Of a DNA stretch of 64,000 nucleotides, positions 13,580 to 27,779 are shown piece after piece. The DNA is taken from contig NC_045138.2 in assembly GCF_008831285.2 (NCBI RefSeq), forward strand, positions 35,765,115-35,829,114. The letters run 5' to 3'. Both the position numbers and the translations under genes were made by a program. Each line of letters starts with the position of its first letter. The stretch's first letter is position 1. Source of the DNA: Nymphaea colorata. Lineage: Eukaryota; Streptophyta; Magnoliopsida; Nymphaeales; Nymphaeaceae. Under the pieces are notes generated by a model that did no database searches, was not told the origin of the DNA, and was given only the letters and a program-made list of their open reading frames with translations.

Positions 13580-14692
13580 ATGGCTCAGCTCCGCTTCTCC
13601 ACTACTCCTCATTCTCGCTTTCCCGCCCCCGCCACCTCGACTGCCGTCATCCGGTTCTCCGGGCGGCACGGATCCATACATTTTCCGGCGGATTCTGCCC
13701 TCAATTCCGTCCACCCTGCGGTTGGAATCTCCCTCAATCTCTCGCCTCCGTTGAGGATTGGCGTCCGACCACTAGTGCGCACGACCACCGGGGATGGCGC
13801 GGGGACCACCGTTGGAGGTGGAGGAGGAAGCGGAGGCGGAAGGAGGAAGAATGGTGGCGGCGGAGGAGGTGGCGGTGGTGCCGGACATTCTAGGGAGGAG
13901 GGCAATGGGAAATCGGACACTGGCGGCGGGATCTTGGGGCTTTTCCTGGAAGGTTGGCGTTCTAGGGTTAGAGCGGATCCCCAGTTTCCGTTCAAAGTGT
14001 TAATGGAGGAGCTCGTCGGCGTCTCTGCGAACGTGATCGGTGACATGGCGACCCGGCCGAACTTCGGTCTCAACGAGCTTGATTTTGTCTTCAGCACGCT
14101 GGTCGTCGGCTCGATCGTCAATTTCCTCCTCATGTACCTCCTCGCCCCTACAGCCGGCGCAGTATCGGCTTCTGCGGCGTCGAATCCCTTCGCTTCAATT
14201 TTTGCCGCCTGTCCGAAGAGTCACATGTTCGAACCCGGCCCTTATAGCCTTTTACATCGATCAGGGACCTTCATCTGCAAGGGGGTGGTATTCGCGGCCG
14301 TCGGGTTCGCCGCTGGTATGTTGGGGACGGCGATTTCTAACGCGCTGATCTCCTGGCGGAAGCGGATGGATCCTGGGTTCGAGCCGCAGAACAAGGCGCC
14401 GCCCACCGTGTTGAACGCGCTCACCTGGGCGATACATCTGGGTGTGAGCAGCAACCTCAGGTACCAGACGCTTAATGGACTCGAGTTCATGCTCGCCCGA
14501 GCTCTGCCTCCGTTGGGGTTCGGGGCATCCGTGGTCGCGCTCAGGTGCGCGAACAACTTGCTGGGTGGGGCCACTTTCGTGGTTCTTGCCCGTCTGACTG
14601 GGTCCCAGAAGGTGGAGGAGGAGAAGGCAGAGGTCATCGAGGTGCTTCAGGATAATTGTGATGGCGAGACCCACAAGGATCAACAAGATTAA
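13580..14692 (+). CDS. RETICULATA-RELATED (DUF3411) chloroplast envelope protein, RER3/RER4-like
   Basis: An intronless frame of 370 residues. Residues 1 to about 70 are Ser/Thr/Arg/Pro-rich with few acids, as in a chloroplast transit peptide. Residues 79-100 are a poly-Gly tract encoded by imperfect GGN repeats. The conserved DUF3411 block follows: NFGLNELDFVFSTLVVGSIV (161-180), CPKSHMFEPGPYSLLHR (211-227), RKRMDPGFEPQNKAPPTVLN (260-279) and NLRYQTLNGLEFMLARALPP (292-311). Hydrophobic segments near 168-195, 231-258, 275-290 and 308-338 suggest several membrane passes. RETICULATA-family proteins lie in the plastid inner envelope and affect mesophyll development and leaf venation pattern; their molecular activity is unresolved. 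The C-terminal about 25 residues are acidic and hydrophilic. Closest match by eye is the RER3/RER4 branch. The coding region is far more GC-rich than its surroundings. An upstream ATG at 13371 opens a different frame and is not the start. Confidence 0.92.
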   Translation: MAQLRFSTTPHSRFPAPATSTAVIRFSGRHGSIHFPADSALNSVHPAVGISLNLSPPLRIGVRPLVRTTTGDGAGTTVGGGGGSGGGRRKNGGGGGGGGGAGHSREEGNGKSDTGGGILGLFLEGWRSRVRADPQFPFKVLMEELVGVSANVIGDMATRPNFGLNELDFVFSTLVVGSIVNFLLMYLLAPTAGAVSASAASNPFASIFAACPKSHMFEPGPYSLLHRSGTFICKGVVFAAVGFAAGMLGTAISNALISWRKRMDPGFEPQNKAPPTVLNALTWAIHLGVSSNLRYQTLNGLEFMLARALPPLGFGASVVALRCANNLLGGATFVVLARLTGSQKVEEEKAEVIEVLQDNCDGETHKDQQD

Positions 14693-16086
14693 TAAAAGCG
14701 GTTGGCTTTTCTTTTCGCCTCTAAGTTTTGCATTTTTTGTTCAGAGAGCGAGAGAATGTGAGGCAAAGAGGAGAGAAGTAAAGATGGTGTGACATAAAAT
14801 TCTCAACCTTGCATTAAATAAATTAGATGGCATATTTTTCCGACCTAGAATTCTGCCTATCATTCTCCATTATTTGATCCAACTTAGACGGAATCCGCAA
14901 TTTTATTATCGGTTTGCCTGATCTCTCTTGAATTGCCAATGATACTTGTTTGAATGGTCCGTAGTCTATCTTCAGCATCTGGTTATCTATTTGTTCATGC
15001 CCGAGCGTATGCATGAGTTTGAGTTTGGCATATTTAAAAGCAAGTGCTTGACTAAAGCAATTTTGGCGGAAAACACGCATTTGCAACCGCAGTTAGTTTT
15101 TTGGTGATCATATTTTATTTACCTGTTGCCGGTGACAGATAGCAAACTGTGGTCTTGCATCTGATCTGCTGTTGGTGCCCCAAGGCTGCGAGGGACTATC
15201 AGGAAACTTTCAAGACTTTGAGTTGATAATGAGTATTTTCATATTCAATGTCTTCAAAATGCAGATTGATTAATGGCTTGATTCAATAAAGCCAGTCTTC
15301 TTCTTAAGAGCATCCACAATAACATCACACATCTAATGGCGTTTCGTGAGGATGTGTTCTAACTGCAGATATATGTCAGGAATGTAGTCCTGCTGCTTGG
15401 GCCTCGGATTGCCAGGTTGTAGATGGGAACAGTTTGGATGGTATATGTGGTTGCTCAGAATTGGTAGTGTTTACTATGCCTGACTGCAGTCAATCGTGAA
15501 ATAAATCCTGCTTCATCTGATTAGGTAGTATAGTGGGAAAAAATTTAACCAATCCATGCAAGATCCGTTTCTTCAACATAGTTACTCCATCCTTATGGTA
15601 CATTTCTTGGCAACAACAGCTTCAAAGAGACATTGCAGGGGAATAAGGGTTGTTGCTAACAGTCGAGTGATCTACCCCTAAACTTTTCATTCAAGCTGCA
15701 TCACCATGTCTGAGCCAATTACAGTTCGGTACGTGCCTAGTTTCCTCTGAATCTCCTTCAAGGTTCCTTTTTTGGGAGTTTGTTATGATACCAGGCCGTC
15801 GGGTTTGGTGGCTTAATTATTCAGTCCTTTTTCCGGCGCAGACATGGTTCGACTGTTGAAATGTTCCTGAGCTTTCAATTCCTTTTTTCCCCATCCCTTT
15901 TCTTACATCAACCAACAGGTGCCAAATTTTTTTTTATTGATAATTATTGATATGTTGGCTAAATTACCTAGATCTCGTTTACCAATAGTACATCATAAGC
16001 TGCCAATAGTAGTAAAGGCGACTACAGAACACCAACTTTACACTTCACAATATGCCTGAGCAAAATAGGTGAAAACTGTTTTCAAG
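14693..16086. other. Intergenic or 3' flank, nothing recognised
   Basis: The first few hundred bases are probably the 3'UTR of the RETICULATA-like gene. The rest, up to the stop of the Ser-rich protein gene, is AT-rich with no convincing frame. A minus-strand frame at 14823-15086 has no homology that I recognise. Confidence 0.5.
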
Positions 16087-16350
16087 TTACTTGGCTTCTA
16101 CGACATTGACTTCTGTTGGCTTGGCATGGGGCGCTGGGGCAGGAGGTGCCTGACCAGGAGGAGCACGGTGAAGCCTGCAACGGAATGAGCCAGCGTGCAC
16201 TGTTGGAGAGCATATACAGATTTTACTGCCAGATATGCTGGAGAAGGAGTCTGTTGAACTTGACCTCCTCATGGAGATGAAATTACCCTGGTTGTCACCT
16301 GCGCTGTCCTTCTGAGCGTGGTCATCTCCAATCAAATCCATAGGGCCCAT
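16087..16350 (-). CDS. Small Ser-rich protein with CxCSPTxHxGSFRCRLHR motif
   Basis: The frame encodes 87 residues. Residues 28-43 are Ser-rich (MRRSSSTDSFSSISGS), followed by the conserved core CICSPTVHAGSFRCRLHR at 45-62, and then a Pro/Ala-rich tail. This core marks the small plant 'serine-rich protein-like' family (for example Arabidopsis At1g67910), whose function is unknown; the Cys/His spacing suggests metal binding, which is an inference. The gene structure is well supported: TATAAATA at 16936-16929, a leader exon ending at 16824 (CAG|GTAAAA), an intron 16823-16370 and an acceptor CAG 19 bases before the ATG. The ATG at 16350 is the first in exon 2; one three codons later (16341) is an alternative. 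Confidence 0.75.
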   Translation of the reverse strand: MGPMDLIGDDHAQKDSAGDNQGNFISMRRSSSTDSFSSISGSKICICSPTVHAGSFRCRLHRAPPGQAPPAPAPHAKPTEVNVVEAK

Positions 16351-16369
16351 GTCTTTGGCAGCTCGGATT

Positions 16370-16823
16370 CTGTGGACATCACGAGAAATAGGAGAAAATG
16401 TAAGTCATTTAACTCCAACTAAATAGCAACGTGGGTGGAGTTAGCTCCTTGTAGCTTCAAGAACAAAGTCTCAGGAGGAATGGATGAATAAACCCATCAA
16501 ATCAGTTATATCATGCAAAGAATAAACCTCTCTGTCTCTGGGGTTCACAAATGGAAACACACACACAGACACACACTGAGAGTATGCAACTATATCCCTA
16601 CGGTTGCTGGAAATACGTTCGATCGTCATGTATGCAGAGTATGTCTATCAGCCGCCCAGTGTTTCATGATCTGTTATGACGACATGCTTTCAGTTGGAAA
16701 TTGGAAATATTTGGTTATCTACATGGAAAAATGAACTCCCAGATCAGGCATACATACCAAGGGGGCGATGCTGCAAACTAATCCTAAGAAAAAGAAGAAT
16801 CATCGAGTTTTTGTTGCTTTTAC
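16370..16823 (-). other. 5'UTR intron of the Ser-rich protein gene
   Basis: On the minus strand, donor CAG|GTAAAA follows base 16824 and the acceptor CCACAG ends at 16370. The 454-nt intron separates a short non-coding leader exon (about 16900-16824) from the single coding exon. Confidence 0.6.
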
Positions 16824-16928
16824 CTGATGGACGGCTACTTCGAAATCAGATGAACGGGAAACTGCGATTTGTGTGGCCTGGGTTCTGGCCTGAGAGGGGC
16901 AAACTGCTTCCCAATAGATTGTGGTTTA

Positions 16929-16936
16929 TATTTATA
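16929..16936 (-). promoter_or_regulatory. TATA box of the Ser-rich protein gene
   Basis: TATAAATA on the minus strand, about 30 bases before the expected start of the leader exon near 16900. The window upstream is otherwise AT-poor enough that the box stands out. Confidence 0.6.
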
Positions 16937-16949
16937 GGCAACACATAGC

Positions 16950-19900
16950 TTGTTTGCGTGATTGAGCCGGCAGCGTTGGTGGTTGAGATCAGCAGAAACC
17001 CACCTTCCACTGACTCCTCAGTTTTTTCTTTGTTTGTCTGTTTTTTTTTTTTAACAATTGTCTAAAGTCTAAGCATCCGAATACAGAAAAACTTGTTATA
17101 AATGGCCCTTCATATAGGAAAGAGGCACATGGCTGTCTCAGGCAGGCCTTGGTTTCACATTGAGCTGACCAACGTGGTCCTTACAAATCTATCAATGCTC
17201 TTATAGTTAGTGCTCCGAAATTGACCGTATTCTGGTTATGCAGACAAATCCTTTTCCAACCGGTTCTGTTTCGAATTGAGGCACTTTTGTGTTCCAAGGA
17301 GTATAGCGTAACTGGACCTTAAGGGTGGTAAGGGGAAAGAGGAAGAGAACTTCGGCCTTTTTCGGATGGCTTCCTCTCACTTGAACGGAGGCTATGCTTC
17401 TCCTCGCTCGATTCTTGAGCATAGAGATGAGAATTTAGTTGCATTTTTTTTTTCCAAGGCCATGGTAGCTAACATCCTTTTCCCCGAATTTACTTTCTGA
17501 TCCTTCCTCAGGAAGTTTCGGAAATATGACCACATTAGTACTGAATCCTGCTTGAAAATTGGAGAGAGAGAGAGAGAGAGAGATTCTCCTTGGTGGGTGG
17601 TTATATTTTTGCCTTTTTTTGGAATAACTGACAGAACTTATTTGTTTATTACACCTTCTTTTATGAGTTCATTCACAAATTCTGTGTTGAACGTCAGCTT
17701 TCCCACAGTTTCGGAAGCATCTGTGATCGTTTCTGGTCCCATAATGGGAAATTCTGACTTCTGAGGTATGAATAGCAGGACTTCGACATTTCAAGGTCGG
17801 GGCCAAAAAGATACAGTTTTTTGAGGGGGGGAAAAAAAAAATCAATTCGTATGGCCGGCTGGTGACCTGATGTGAAGAGATTCTCGAAGTCTAAGACTAG
17901 CTGGAAAGTTCAAAAGAGATTTATGGTAAGTGAGAGCAGACTTGAAGGTTTTTCTCTTTAAAAAATGTTGCCTTGACGAGACCGCCACAGGTAGCATAAA
18001 AGATCTAGCAGGAACCTGCTATTCAACAAGGAAGTGTACATGGCTCGCGTGACAACACATCCACTGCTTTTCTGATATCGTTTTCCGATCAAAGACTTTC
18101 TTATTAAAAATACTCTCTTACCAATATCACAGGCCGGGGGGAGATGCGATGCTAAAATGTGGTGCATATTGCTGCAATACTTCACCTACCGAACTTCACA
18201 ACGAAGCATTATCATCAATTGACAAAGCAAGATTTTTAGGTATTGGGTCCACACCTAAAACCAAAAGTCGGCGCCGTTTGTTGTCCCTGAAAATTTTCTG
18301 ATTGAAGACTCCTGATTGAGGCAATGCCATCATGTGGTGCAGGTTGCTTCAAGAATGTGCTTGCTATATCTTTCAAAGAAGGATGATTTACCTGCTAAAT
18401 CTTCAAAGCCAAGTCATTCTTGCTTAAAATCTCACAAAAGCTTTACGCAGATCGGATCCAGCCTGGTCATGTAGATGAATCTCGATAAGGTTTTTCGCTA
18501 GCCTACGGTGGTTATAAATCCCAACATCATCAACGATTCGGTTTTAGTTTGATTGAGAAATATGCTATTTGGCAAGATCTTTGTCCCGACTTGTCTTCTG
18601 GGTCTTCTCTCTCTTCTCGTAGATTTGACAAGCACTGCCACACAAGCCTCTTTAACTCGGTGGCAAGCTAAGAGTATAAATTAGAGATGAATTCCTCCAC
18701 AATAGCCCAGTAAAATTAGATACCAAATTACCAATCAAATCTTTTAGGTCCACGCTACAAGAGAATACAAGGCACTGTACGAGTATGATAGCTAGGGTGC
18801 CACTGACTCTCCACAGTTAAGCTCGAGCGGGTCCCTACATCATTTTTAAAACATATACCAGATATAAATTTTGTGCATTTTTGGCCTAATTGAAGGACAA
18901 AACACGAGCTTGGATTCATCTAGGTTTAGCTTGGTTAACTGGTGGCTTTATAAGAAGCCATTTAACAATGGGAACAATTTATTTCTGTTTTATGAAGTAG
19001 GCCCAAATGTTAGGGCAGATTCATGACTGTTACTGTCGCCTACCAGCCCCTAAAAAAAGCCCGAAGTTGAGTTCCTTGTGTCCGACTTAGATGCAATGAC
19101 AACGAAGATGCCAACGTTAACATAATAACCAAACAAAAAATTACAGCTTGGTACTGTTGTAGATTGGAGTAGAAAATGACCCGGATATAAAGACAGCTAA
19201 ACGTATTAAAAGATCAGTTCGCAATCGGGTCGAACACAATAAAAAATGACAAACAATTTGCCACACCAGATCTGATCTATTCGCAAACCTACCGCAGCCT
19301 CTACACCAAAGAAGCTTTAACGAGCTCACATCTTTGGCCTGCCAATTGCACCTGGAAATTACCCAGCGATATCAATAATCAGTGCCAATAAGACGGAGTT
19401 AGCAATCACTTGCCAACATATTGACACTTCATAAACAAAGACAGGTACGTCCAAAACTGAAAAGGATTGTCCTGCCGAAAAAATAATAGTTATCCATGGT
19501 TGAGACTCAAAGCAGCTTCGCATGTCTCCCGGGGTGTAGACTGGCAGGCCAGTGAAAATTCTGTGTCAATTTGATTCTCGACGATAGAGTAACATTTTAA
19601 CTGACAGGTCTATCACTCCACACCTAGGACTGGAAGCAGCCGTTGACCCCGGGAGCAGGAGGAACAACTTCGGCTTCTTCGGGTATTTCCCCTCCCCAAA
19701 GCCGTTTAACATTTTGCACTAACAGAAATGGGGTTTGCCAGCGGTTTCACTTTCCTGTGTTGCCAGCCATAAGAGAACTTCAACTGAGTTTTCATCGTCC
19801 TCTCACAAGGTATAATGGCAGGACCAGATTGTGGTCCAAGTTGGGCGACACACACAGCGGCTGCGAGCACAACCTGATCTTAGTTCTACATTACACAGAA

Positions 19901-20260
19901 CATGAGTTCTGTAGAAATCAAACTTGCCTATCAAGTAAAAGAACCTTTTCGTAATTTGCACATCAAGAAGTCCCTCTTAGCAAAACAGGACCAACCACAC
20001 ATGCCCTATCTACTCATCAAGCTCCTGACCGAGGCAATTAAACAGAGGGAAATTTTGGCTAAAATGAAAAATGAGCAAGACAAGCAATCATAGTAGACTT
20101 CTTCAAACAACCAGAAATGCTCCAATTATTGACAAAATGTTTCCAAACCACGGAAATTCAGAGCTTCAGAAAGAAGTTTTGAGATTAACTAAGAACCATA
20201 AGAGGTGAATCAGTTTTTCTAACTAGATGCCTGCCTGTGTTGATCTTTTAATGACAAATA
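16950..20260. other. Intergenic stretch, nothing recognised
   Basis: It holds a (GA)n tract at 17563-17582 and short homopolymers. Frames of 60-100 codons (17958-18185, 19141-19329, 19643-19954) lack domains and splice context. The last few hundred bases are presumably the 3'UTR and downstream flank of the HINT gene. Confidence 0.5.
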
Positions 20261-20264
20261 TTTG

Positions 20265-22415
<2,151 letters not shown>

Positions 22416-22429
22416 CGACGATCAGATGG

Positions 22430-24690
22430 AGAGACAGAGATGGAACCGGCAGATATTGCCGCTTTGGTTTCAATCAGCCGCTCATATATTCTCTCCCTCT
22501 CCCGATCTCACACTGTGTCTTTTCTTTTCCTGTCATGAGTGTACCTAGAAATCAAGACCGCGCATCTGGTTGCTGCCACGTTGTTCAGCCACCATCCGGC
22601 GAAAATACTGCAAGTATTTTTACAAAATATCAGCTTAAAGTGTGAGAACTTCTTTGTATTTTAGCAGTTAAAATTAACTCTGCGAGCTTTATAGTGCTTC
22701 AATTTAAAAATTATTTCAACTGTTCTCGGTTTTTCGCAAAAAATTATTAGTAGGATTTTCTTCGTGATGATTTGTTTGTCAAAAACACAAATATTTCATG
22801 CGAAGAAATTAGCGACGCATTTAATAATCTAATCTATTATGTGCTTGTCAACATGGCAAGAGTAAAGCTGCGAAGGATGTTGAGCTCATTGTGCGTGCTG
22901 ATTTATGTTTTCATTTATAAATAAAAAAATAAAAAGTTTGACTTGATATTATGACGCTGACGATGTAAGAATTACAAATTCACGATGTTGACGTCGTAAG
23001 AATTACAATTTCATGATGCAGTTTGTGCATCTCTGAAACCAAAAAAGTCGATTTTTTTTTTTTTTGTTGGAAGTTAAAATTTTGAAACCTTCAGATATAA
23101 AAATCCTGAACTTTTAAGTCACCTCAAATTTTGTATCTTCATTATAATTCAAATCTATGAATTACAAATTCAAAAAAATGTAAGAATTTATAGTTCCACG
23201 AGGCAGCTCATGCCTCCTTTAAAAGAAAAGAGAAAAAAAATTAACATTCTTTCTTAGCCTGCATCGTATCGGATTCTTTATTCGACTTCTTTCTCGTAAT
23301 TTATTTGTGCTTCCCATGAGTTCTCTCTCCAACCTTTTCATTAGCAAAAAAGTCATTATTGTTTTCATGTAAAGGGAATCCCCTTTACCCCCACCTTTTT
23401 GAATTCCGATTTCCTCTTAATTTATTTCATGCATTCTTATTGTATGGATGAATGTTGAAGCTACGAAATGTATTTCAACACGGATATCCTTCTTATGATG
23501 TTTCAGAATGACACTTTTAGAGGCGAAAATCACTTGGGACGGCTTTTGATTCATAAAGCTGAGAGAGCGTTATGCAAATTTCCTAATCTTATCCCACTTT
23601 TTTGGGATAAGTCATTGCATCCAATTCTAGTGGCTTTTTTTTTTTTGTAGTGGAGACAAGCGAAAAAAGGCCAAGTTAAATAACTTTAGAGGTCGTTTGG
23701 TAATAACAACACATAATCGTTATAGTATTGAATTTGTTTAGAAAATAAGGCAAATTCATGAAACGGTTGTTTTATATTTATTTTTGCCAATGAGACCAAA
23801 ATTGTAAGCGTTTTATGAACATGCTTCAAAATTCAAGAAAACTCATGCAACATTAGAACAATTGTCTTATAAATCTACCTCCAGGAACTCACATGAAGTC
23901 ATTACTGCCAAAGGAGTTGTTTGCCAATAGATACAGTAACAAATTATTCAATATTGATTGACAAATTGTTTCATGATTCATACTCTAAAAATTGTTCTGC
24001 ACACTATAGAACAGTGTAGTGTATTACTGTTCGGATTACCAAACACTATCTACGATTGCATTTAATTTAATGGAGAAACAATGCTTCGTGGATATACTCA
24101 AAAATCAAAAACTCAAAATTTTTTTACAAGGTTTAAAATTGAATTTAAGAAAAGAGATTGGTTTGATTATGACCGGGCATCGAACAGGTTTGAAATGCTC
24201 CTAGCCAAGGTCTGACAGTGTATTTTTTAAGTTCTAGTTGGATCAAAAAATCACCACCCCATATTTATGTCCATCGTAAGCCACAACCATCAAACCAAAA
24301 TTTGGCATATTCATTAATATTAAATCATTTTGACTTGGAAGGATAACTTACAATGATGAGTATATAATAGCGTACCTAAATTTAACTAACTCAAAGAAAA
24401 AGACATAAGTAAGGAGCAGACAAGGAAGGAGTGGGTCGGTCTGCACAAGGAAATAGTAATCAATGCTGAAGAGGATCCCCCGTTACTTCAGAAGTAGAAC
24501 TTGTCGGCTCAATCTTCTTTGGTCCTTCTAAGGCTAAGGCCTAAGGGGGGTTGCTACGTAATTACTTGTGAATTTTGCAGGCCAATAATAAAATATGAAA
24601 AAGACAAGGGTGTCTCAAGTATTTTCTCTGGGCTAAGGCTTCTCTACACGAGTAACCGCGGCTGCGTCTGCAAACACAAAAGGCGGGAGT
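22430..24690. other. Intergenic stretch with one candidate MITE
   Basis: It starts with the HINT promoter and leader side and ends with the eL30 promoter. At about 22955-23025 a unit of about 35 bp with GTAAGAATTACAA is repeated. A candidate inverted-repeat element at about 23690-24050 is listed separately. No coding sequence was recognised. Confidence 0.5.
23690..24050. mobile_element. Candidate non-autonomous inverted-repeat transposon (MITE)
   Basis: The left end reads GGTCGTTTGGTAATAAC and the right end, reverse complemented, GATAGTGTTTGGTAATCCG. They share GTTTGGTAAT in inverted orientation, about 360 bp apart, in AT-rich DNA with no coding capacity. Such 'GTTTGG' ends are common among plant hAT- and Harbinger-derived MITEs. 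I could not identify a target-site duplication, so the exact borders and superfamily are open. Confidence 0.4.
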
Positions 24691-24692
24691 CG

Positions 24693-24703
24693 TTTTAGGG
24701 TTT
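24693..24703 (-). promoter_or_regulatory. Telo-box upstream of eL30
   Basis: The plus strand reads TTTTAGGGTTT, i.e. AAACCCTAAA on the minus strand, about 80 bases before the ATG of eL30. Telo-boxes near the transcription start are typical of plant ribosomal-protein and ribosome-biogenesis genes and act in growth-linked expression. A TGGGCT element (site II-like) lies nearby at about 24630. Confidence 0.65.
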
Positions 24704-24778
24704 GGGTCTCTTGGCGTCACTGGGATCATTCGCTTCGGCTTTTCGTTTCCCAGCCTTCTCCCCCTAGGAACGGCGGCC

Positions 24779-27719
24779 ATGGCGTCCACCAAGAAGGCTG
24801 TGAGTCTCTCTCTCTTCCCAACCCTCCTCTCTCTTGGCGGTCTAACCGCGATTTCTCGCATTTCTCCCTTTCCTTTGTTGTCGATCTGATTGCGGACGTA
24901 TTTTTGTTTGCCATTCTTTAGAAAAAGACTCACGAGAGCATTAACAATCGACTTGCTCTCGTCATGAAGAGTGGGAAGTACACTCTTGGTTACAAGACCG
25001 TCCTGAGATCTCTCAGAAGCTCCAAAGGTACCCATCTTTTGAGGCCTTCCGGCTGAAATTCGTGGATTGGCTTTTCCTTTTTTTTTTTTTTTCCTGGTCT
25101 CTTTGCGATGAATCTCCAGGTCGAGATTGTTTTCTGAATTTATTTGTTAAACAACTGATCATGAGATACATTTCATGCAAAGGCATCTTGCTGCGTAATA
25201 TGCTCGTGTGCATTTTGTACTTGATAAATCATTCATGATGAAAAGGATGCCCGCCTTCTTGCCCTGCTTCTTTATCGGGGAGGCCAGGGTTGGGGTGGGC
25301 TATATCTTGCTTGTGGTTTATTTTTTTCTTTAATCTGGGCCCTGCGGTTTTCTATTTTTTCAGTGCGGGGGTTTTTATCTCCTGGTTTTGCTTTTTGTTC
25401 ACCACTAGAGTTTGTAAACATAGTTAATTTGAAAATAATTATTTTTGATCAGGTCAGTTTCAATAATGTGCGTCCTGTGATGAAATGCTATATCATAGGT
25501 TGTCCTTGTTACTTTGATGGAATCACTCTTCTAATGCCTTGATAACTGTTTATATACTTCGACAGTGCATCTTGCTTTGTTTGAATGTTACTATCATTCA
25601 AACTGATGGAACATGTTATGTTGTTGTCGGCAGCAAAATTGATAATCATTTCAAACAACTGCCCGCCTCTCAGGAAGTCTGAGATCGAGTACTATGCCAT
25701 GCTTGCAAAAGTTGGCGTACACCATTTCAATGGGAGTAAGTTTATAGATCTGTCGTACTTGCAGACTTAATTTTTTATGCACTTCTGCATCACTTTTACT
25801 CAATATATATTTTGTCGCATCCACTTGTGGTTCTACTGTGTGTCCTTCATTTGAATCATTTCCCTTTTTAATCCGTTTCTAGAGTACAGGGTATGTGTTT
25901 TTCTACTGCTAATTAAATTTTTTAGTTCTTTATTTATGAATGCACCAAGTTTCATCTGCTATATACTGTTTTTTATGGTTGAGTTTATTTCGTAGAGCCT
26001 CTATAACCTGTCCTTTGCTGCTATATCTTCGACCTTGCAAATATTGGAGTGTCCAAGTGAACATATATGATTATGTGCTGAATTAAGCATAAATAGGAAA
26101 GTATCGTGTCTTGTATGATCCATGCTTAAAGCTGTATATGCACCTGTCATGGTATCAGTGGAGAAATACAATATACAAACACCTTGCACCTCCATTTCAG
26201 ATAAACTATGATTCTGTCACAGAAGAAAAGAGAAGGGAGATTTTTTTATTACTAGAAGTTGACAAAGATAACCACGTTGGATGTTTAAGATGAAATATTG
26301 ATAGTGATTATTTTAGGGTTTTGATTTAGGACTTCAGTATATAAGGTTGGCTGGTTTCAATTAACATTATCAGTCTCTGTAACTTGACCATTGGACGTTG
26401 CAGTAAAAGCTGATGTCTACAAATTTATGGAGGCTAGTAGTTGAAGAATACTTTTATTTGGCAAATGGTTCATGAGTCTTGGTACAAGTTCATGAGGAAG
26501 CCATCTTTGCTGCAGGATCTTGTTCAAGAAAAACTGTATATTTTCAAATATATTGCTGTTGAAGATGTTTACCCATTAGTTGCTTTCTATACAAGTTGCA
26601 CTTGGGTGGGAAAAGCAATGGCCTTATGATTACCATGTGTTTTGAAATTGTAATATATTCTATACGTGAAATACGGAATTTTCTTGTTTCAACAAGTTGA
26701 CAAAAAATATGTAGTGGACAAGATCCCAGTATTTGTTACAAACATTCATTGGCTCCATTAATTTTGTGAAGCCCTGCTGTCTCTAATCATCCAATGTTTA
26801 TTGCTTTTTTATTATCTCAAAATTGATGAATCAAAACTACAAAATGTGGTAAGTGATAGTTGATTTAAAGGATTCACTGCTACACGATCATTTTGGATTT
26901 GAATATTTTATATTTTGTAAATTCAAATTGTATTAGAGAATAGACGGGCTATCTCTTACGTATGAAAACATGTAAATGTTATTAAAAAAATCTAGAAAAT
27001 GTTAGAATAGCTTGCCTGGCATGTTTGATGTCAACTGACTTTATCTGTACTCGTACAGTCTTAAGTTGTAGCATTTTAGAATGTTACAGTGGAAAAGTTA
27101 TAAGGTTCTTTAGATTTGAGGTAAATAAACATCATACCATGTCTTTTTATGGTAGACACATGTGGGGTTTCTTTGGAATCAATGTATCAGTTTAATGTGA
27201 TGATCTATGGTGAATTTTTTCATTCAAACTCCTGATAGTTGTCCCAAGCTCAATTGTGGTTGAAAAGAACACTGGATGGATTGTCACTTTAGCAATAGAA
27301 TAAAGTTTATATGAGTGATGACACACAAGTTTCAAATATCAAGTCATGGATATTTTTCAAATATATCAAGTGCATGGTTTGTATAGTTGCCACAAGGGAT
27401 TGGTTCTGCTATCTGTTGTGTTTACTTGTCAAATTTCGTTATGAATTTTGCACTTGCCAGACATGGACTTTGGTTTTGTTAGTGGGTAAACGTACCGGAT
27501 TGATTCCATCTCTTTTTTTTTTTTGGCAGATAACGTGGATTTGGGCACTGCATGTGGAAAATACTTCCGAGTGTGTTGTCTTGGCATTACTGATCCAGGT
27601 GGGTCTCCGACAATCCATGTTCTTGCGTTTTTTTGTTGTGAATGTGGCTCTGATTTTTGTATTAATATTTGTTTTCAGGCGATTCTGATATCATTAAAAG
27701 CATTCCTGGAGAGCAGTGA
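24779..27719 (+). CDS. RPL30: 60S ribosomal protein eL30
   Basis: Five exons: 24779-24799, 24922-25027, 25634-25735, 27530-27598 and 27679-27719, giving 112 residues with all phases consistent. The sequence is the canonical eL30: [60 protein letters not shown] and the C-terminal [15 protein letters not shown]. eL30 is a small single-domain protein of the large subunit that contacts rRNA and the small subunit; family members have an L7Ae-like kink-turn-binding fold. The first exon encodes only seven residues (MASTKKA), as is usual for plant ribosomal-protein genes with an early first intron. Intron 3 is 1.8 kb. A telo-box precedes the start. Nothing suggests a defect. Confidence 0.97.
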
Positions 27720-27779
27720 GTGGAAACAGCAAGTTACTGATATCTCTGTTTTGTAGTTTCAAATGATTTTGGTAGTAAC

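Noticed and set aside
13609-14133. A 174-codon frame antisense to the RETICULATA-like gene, very Pro-rich.
   Set aside because: It is the shadow of the GC-rich coding strand (poly-Gly read as poly-Pro) with no promoter or domain of its own.
15363-15420. Open stretch after an acceptor-like CTGCAG, YVRNVVLLLGPRIARL, as an alternative RETICULATA exon.
   Set aside because: The upstream gene ends cleanly at 14692 and the peptide does not match the family's C-terminus.
25475-25605. Another GTGATGA/CTGA pair in eL30 intron 2.
   Set aside because: The spacing is too long (about 120 bases) for a usual C/D snoRNA and no terminal stem is visible.
27190-27240. GTGATGA ... CTGA in eL30 intron 3, resembling C and D boxes of a snoRNA.
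   Set aside because: The boxes are only about 35 bases apart, with no flanking stem and no guide sequence that I can match to rRNA.
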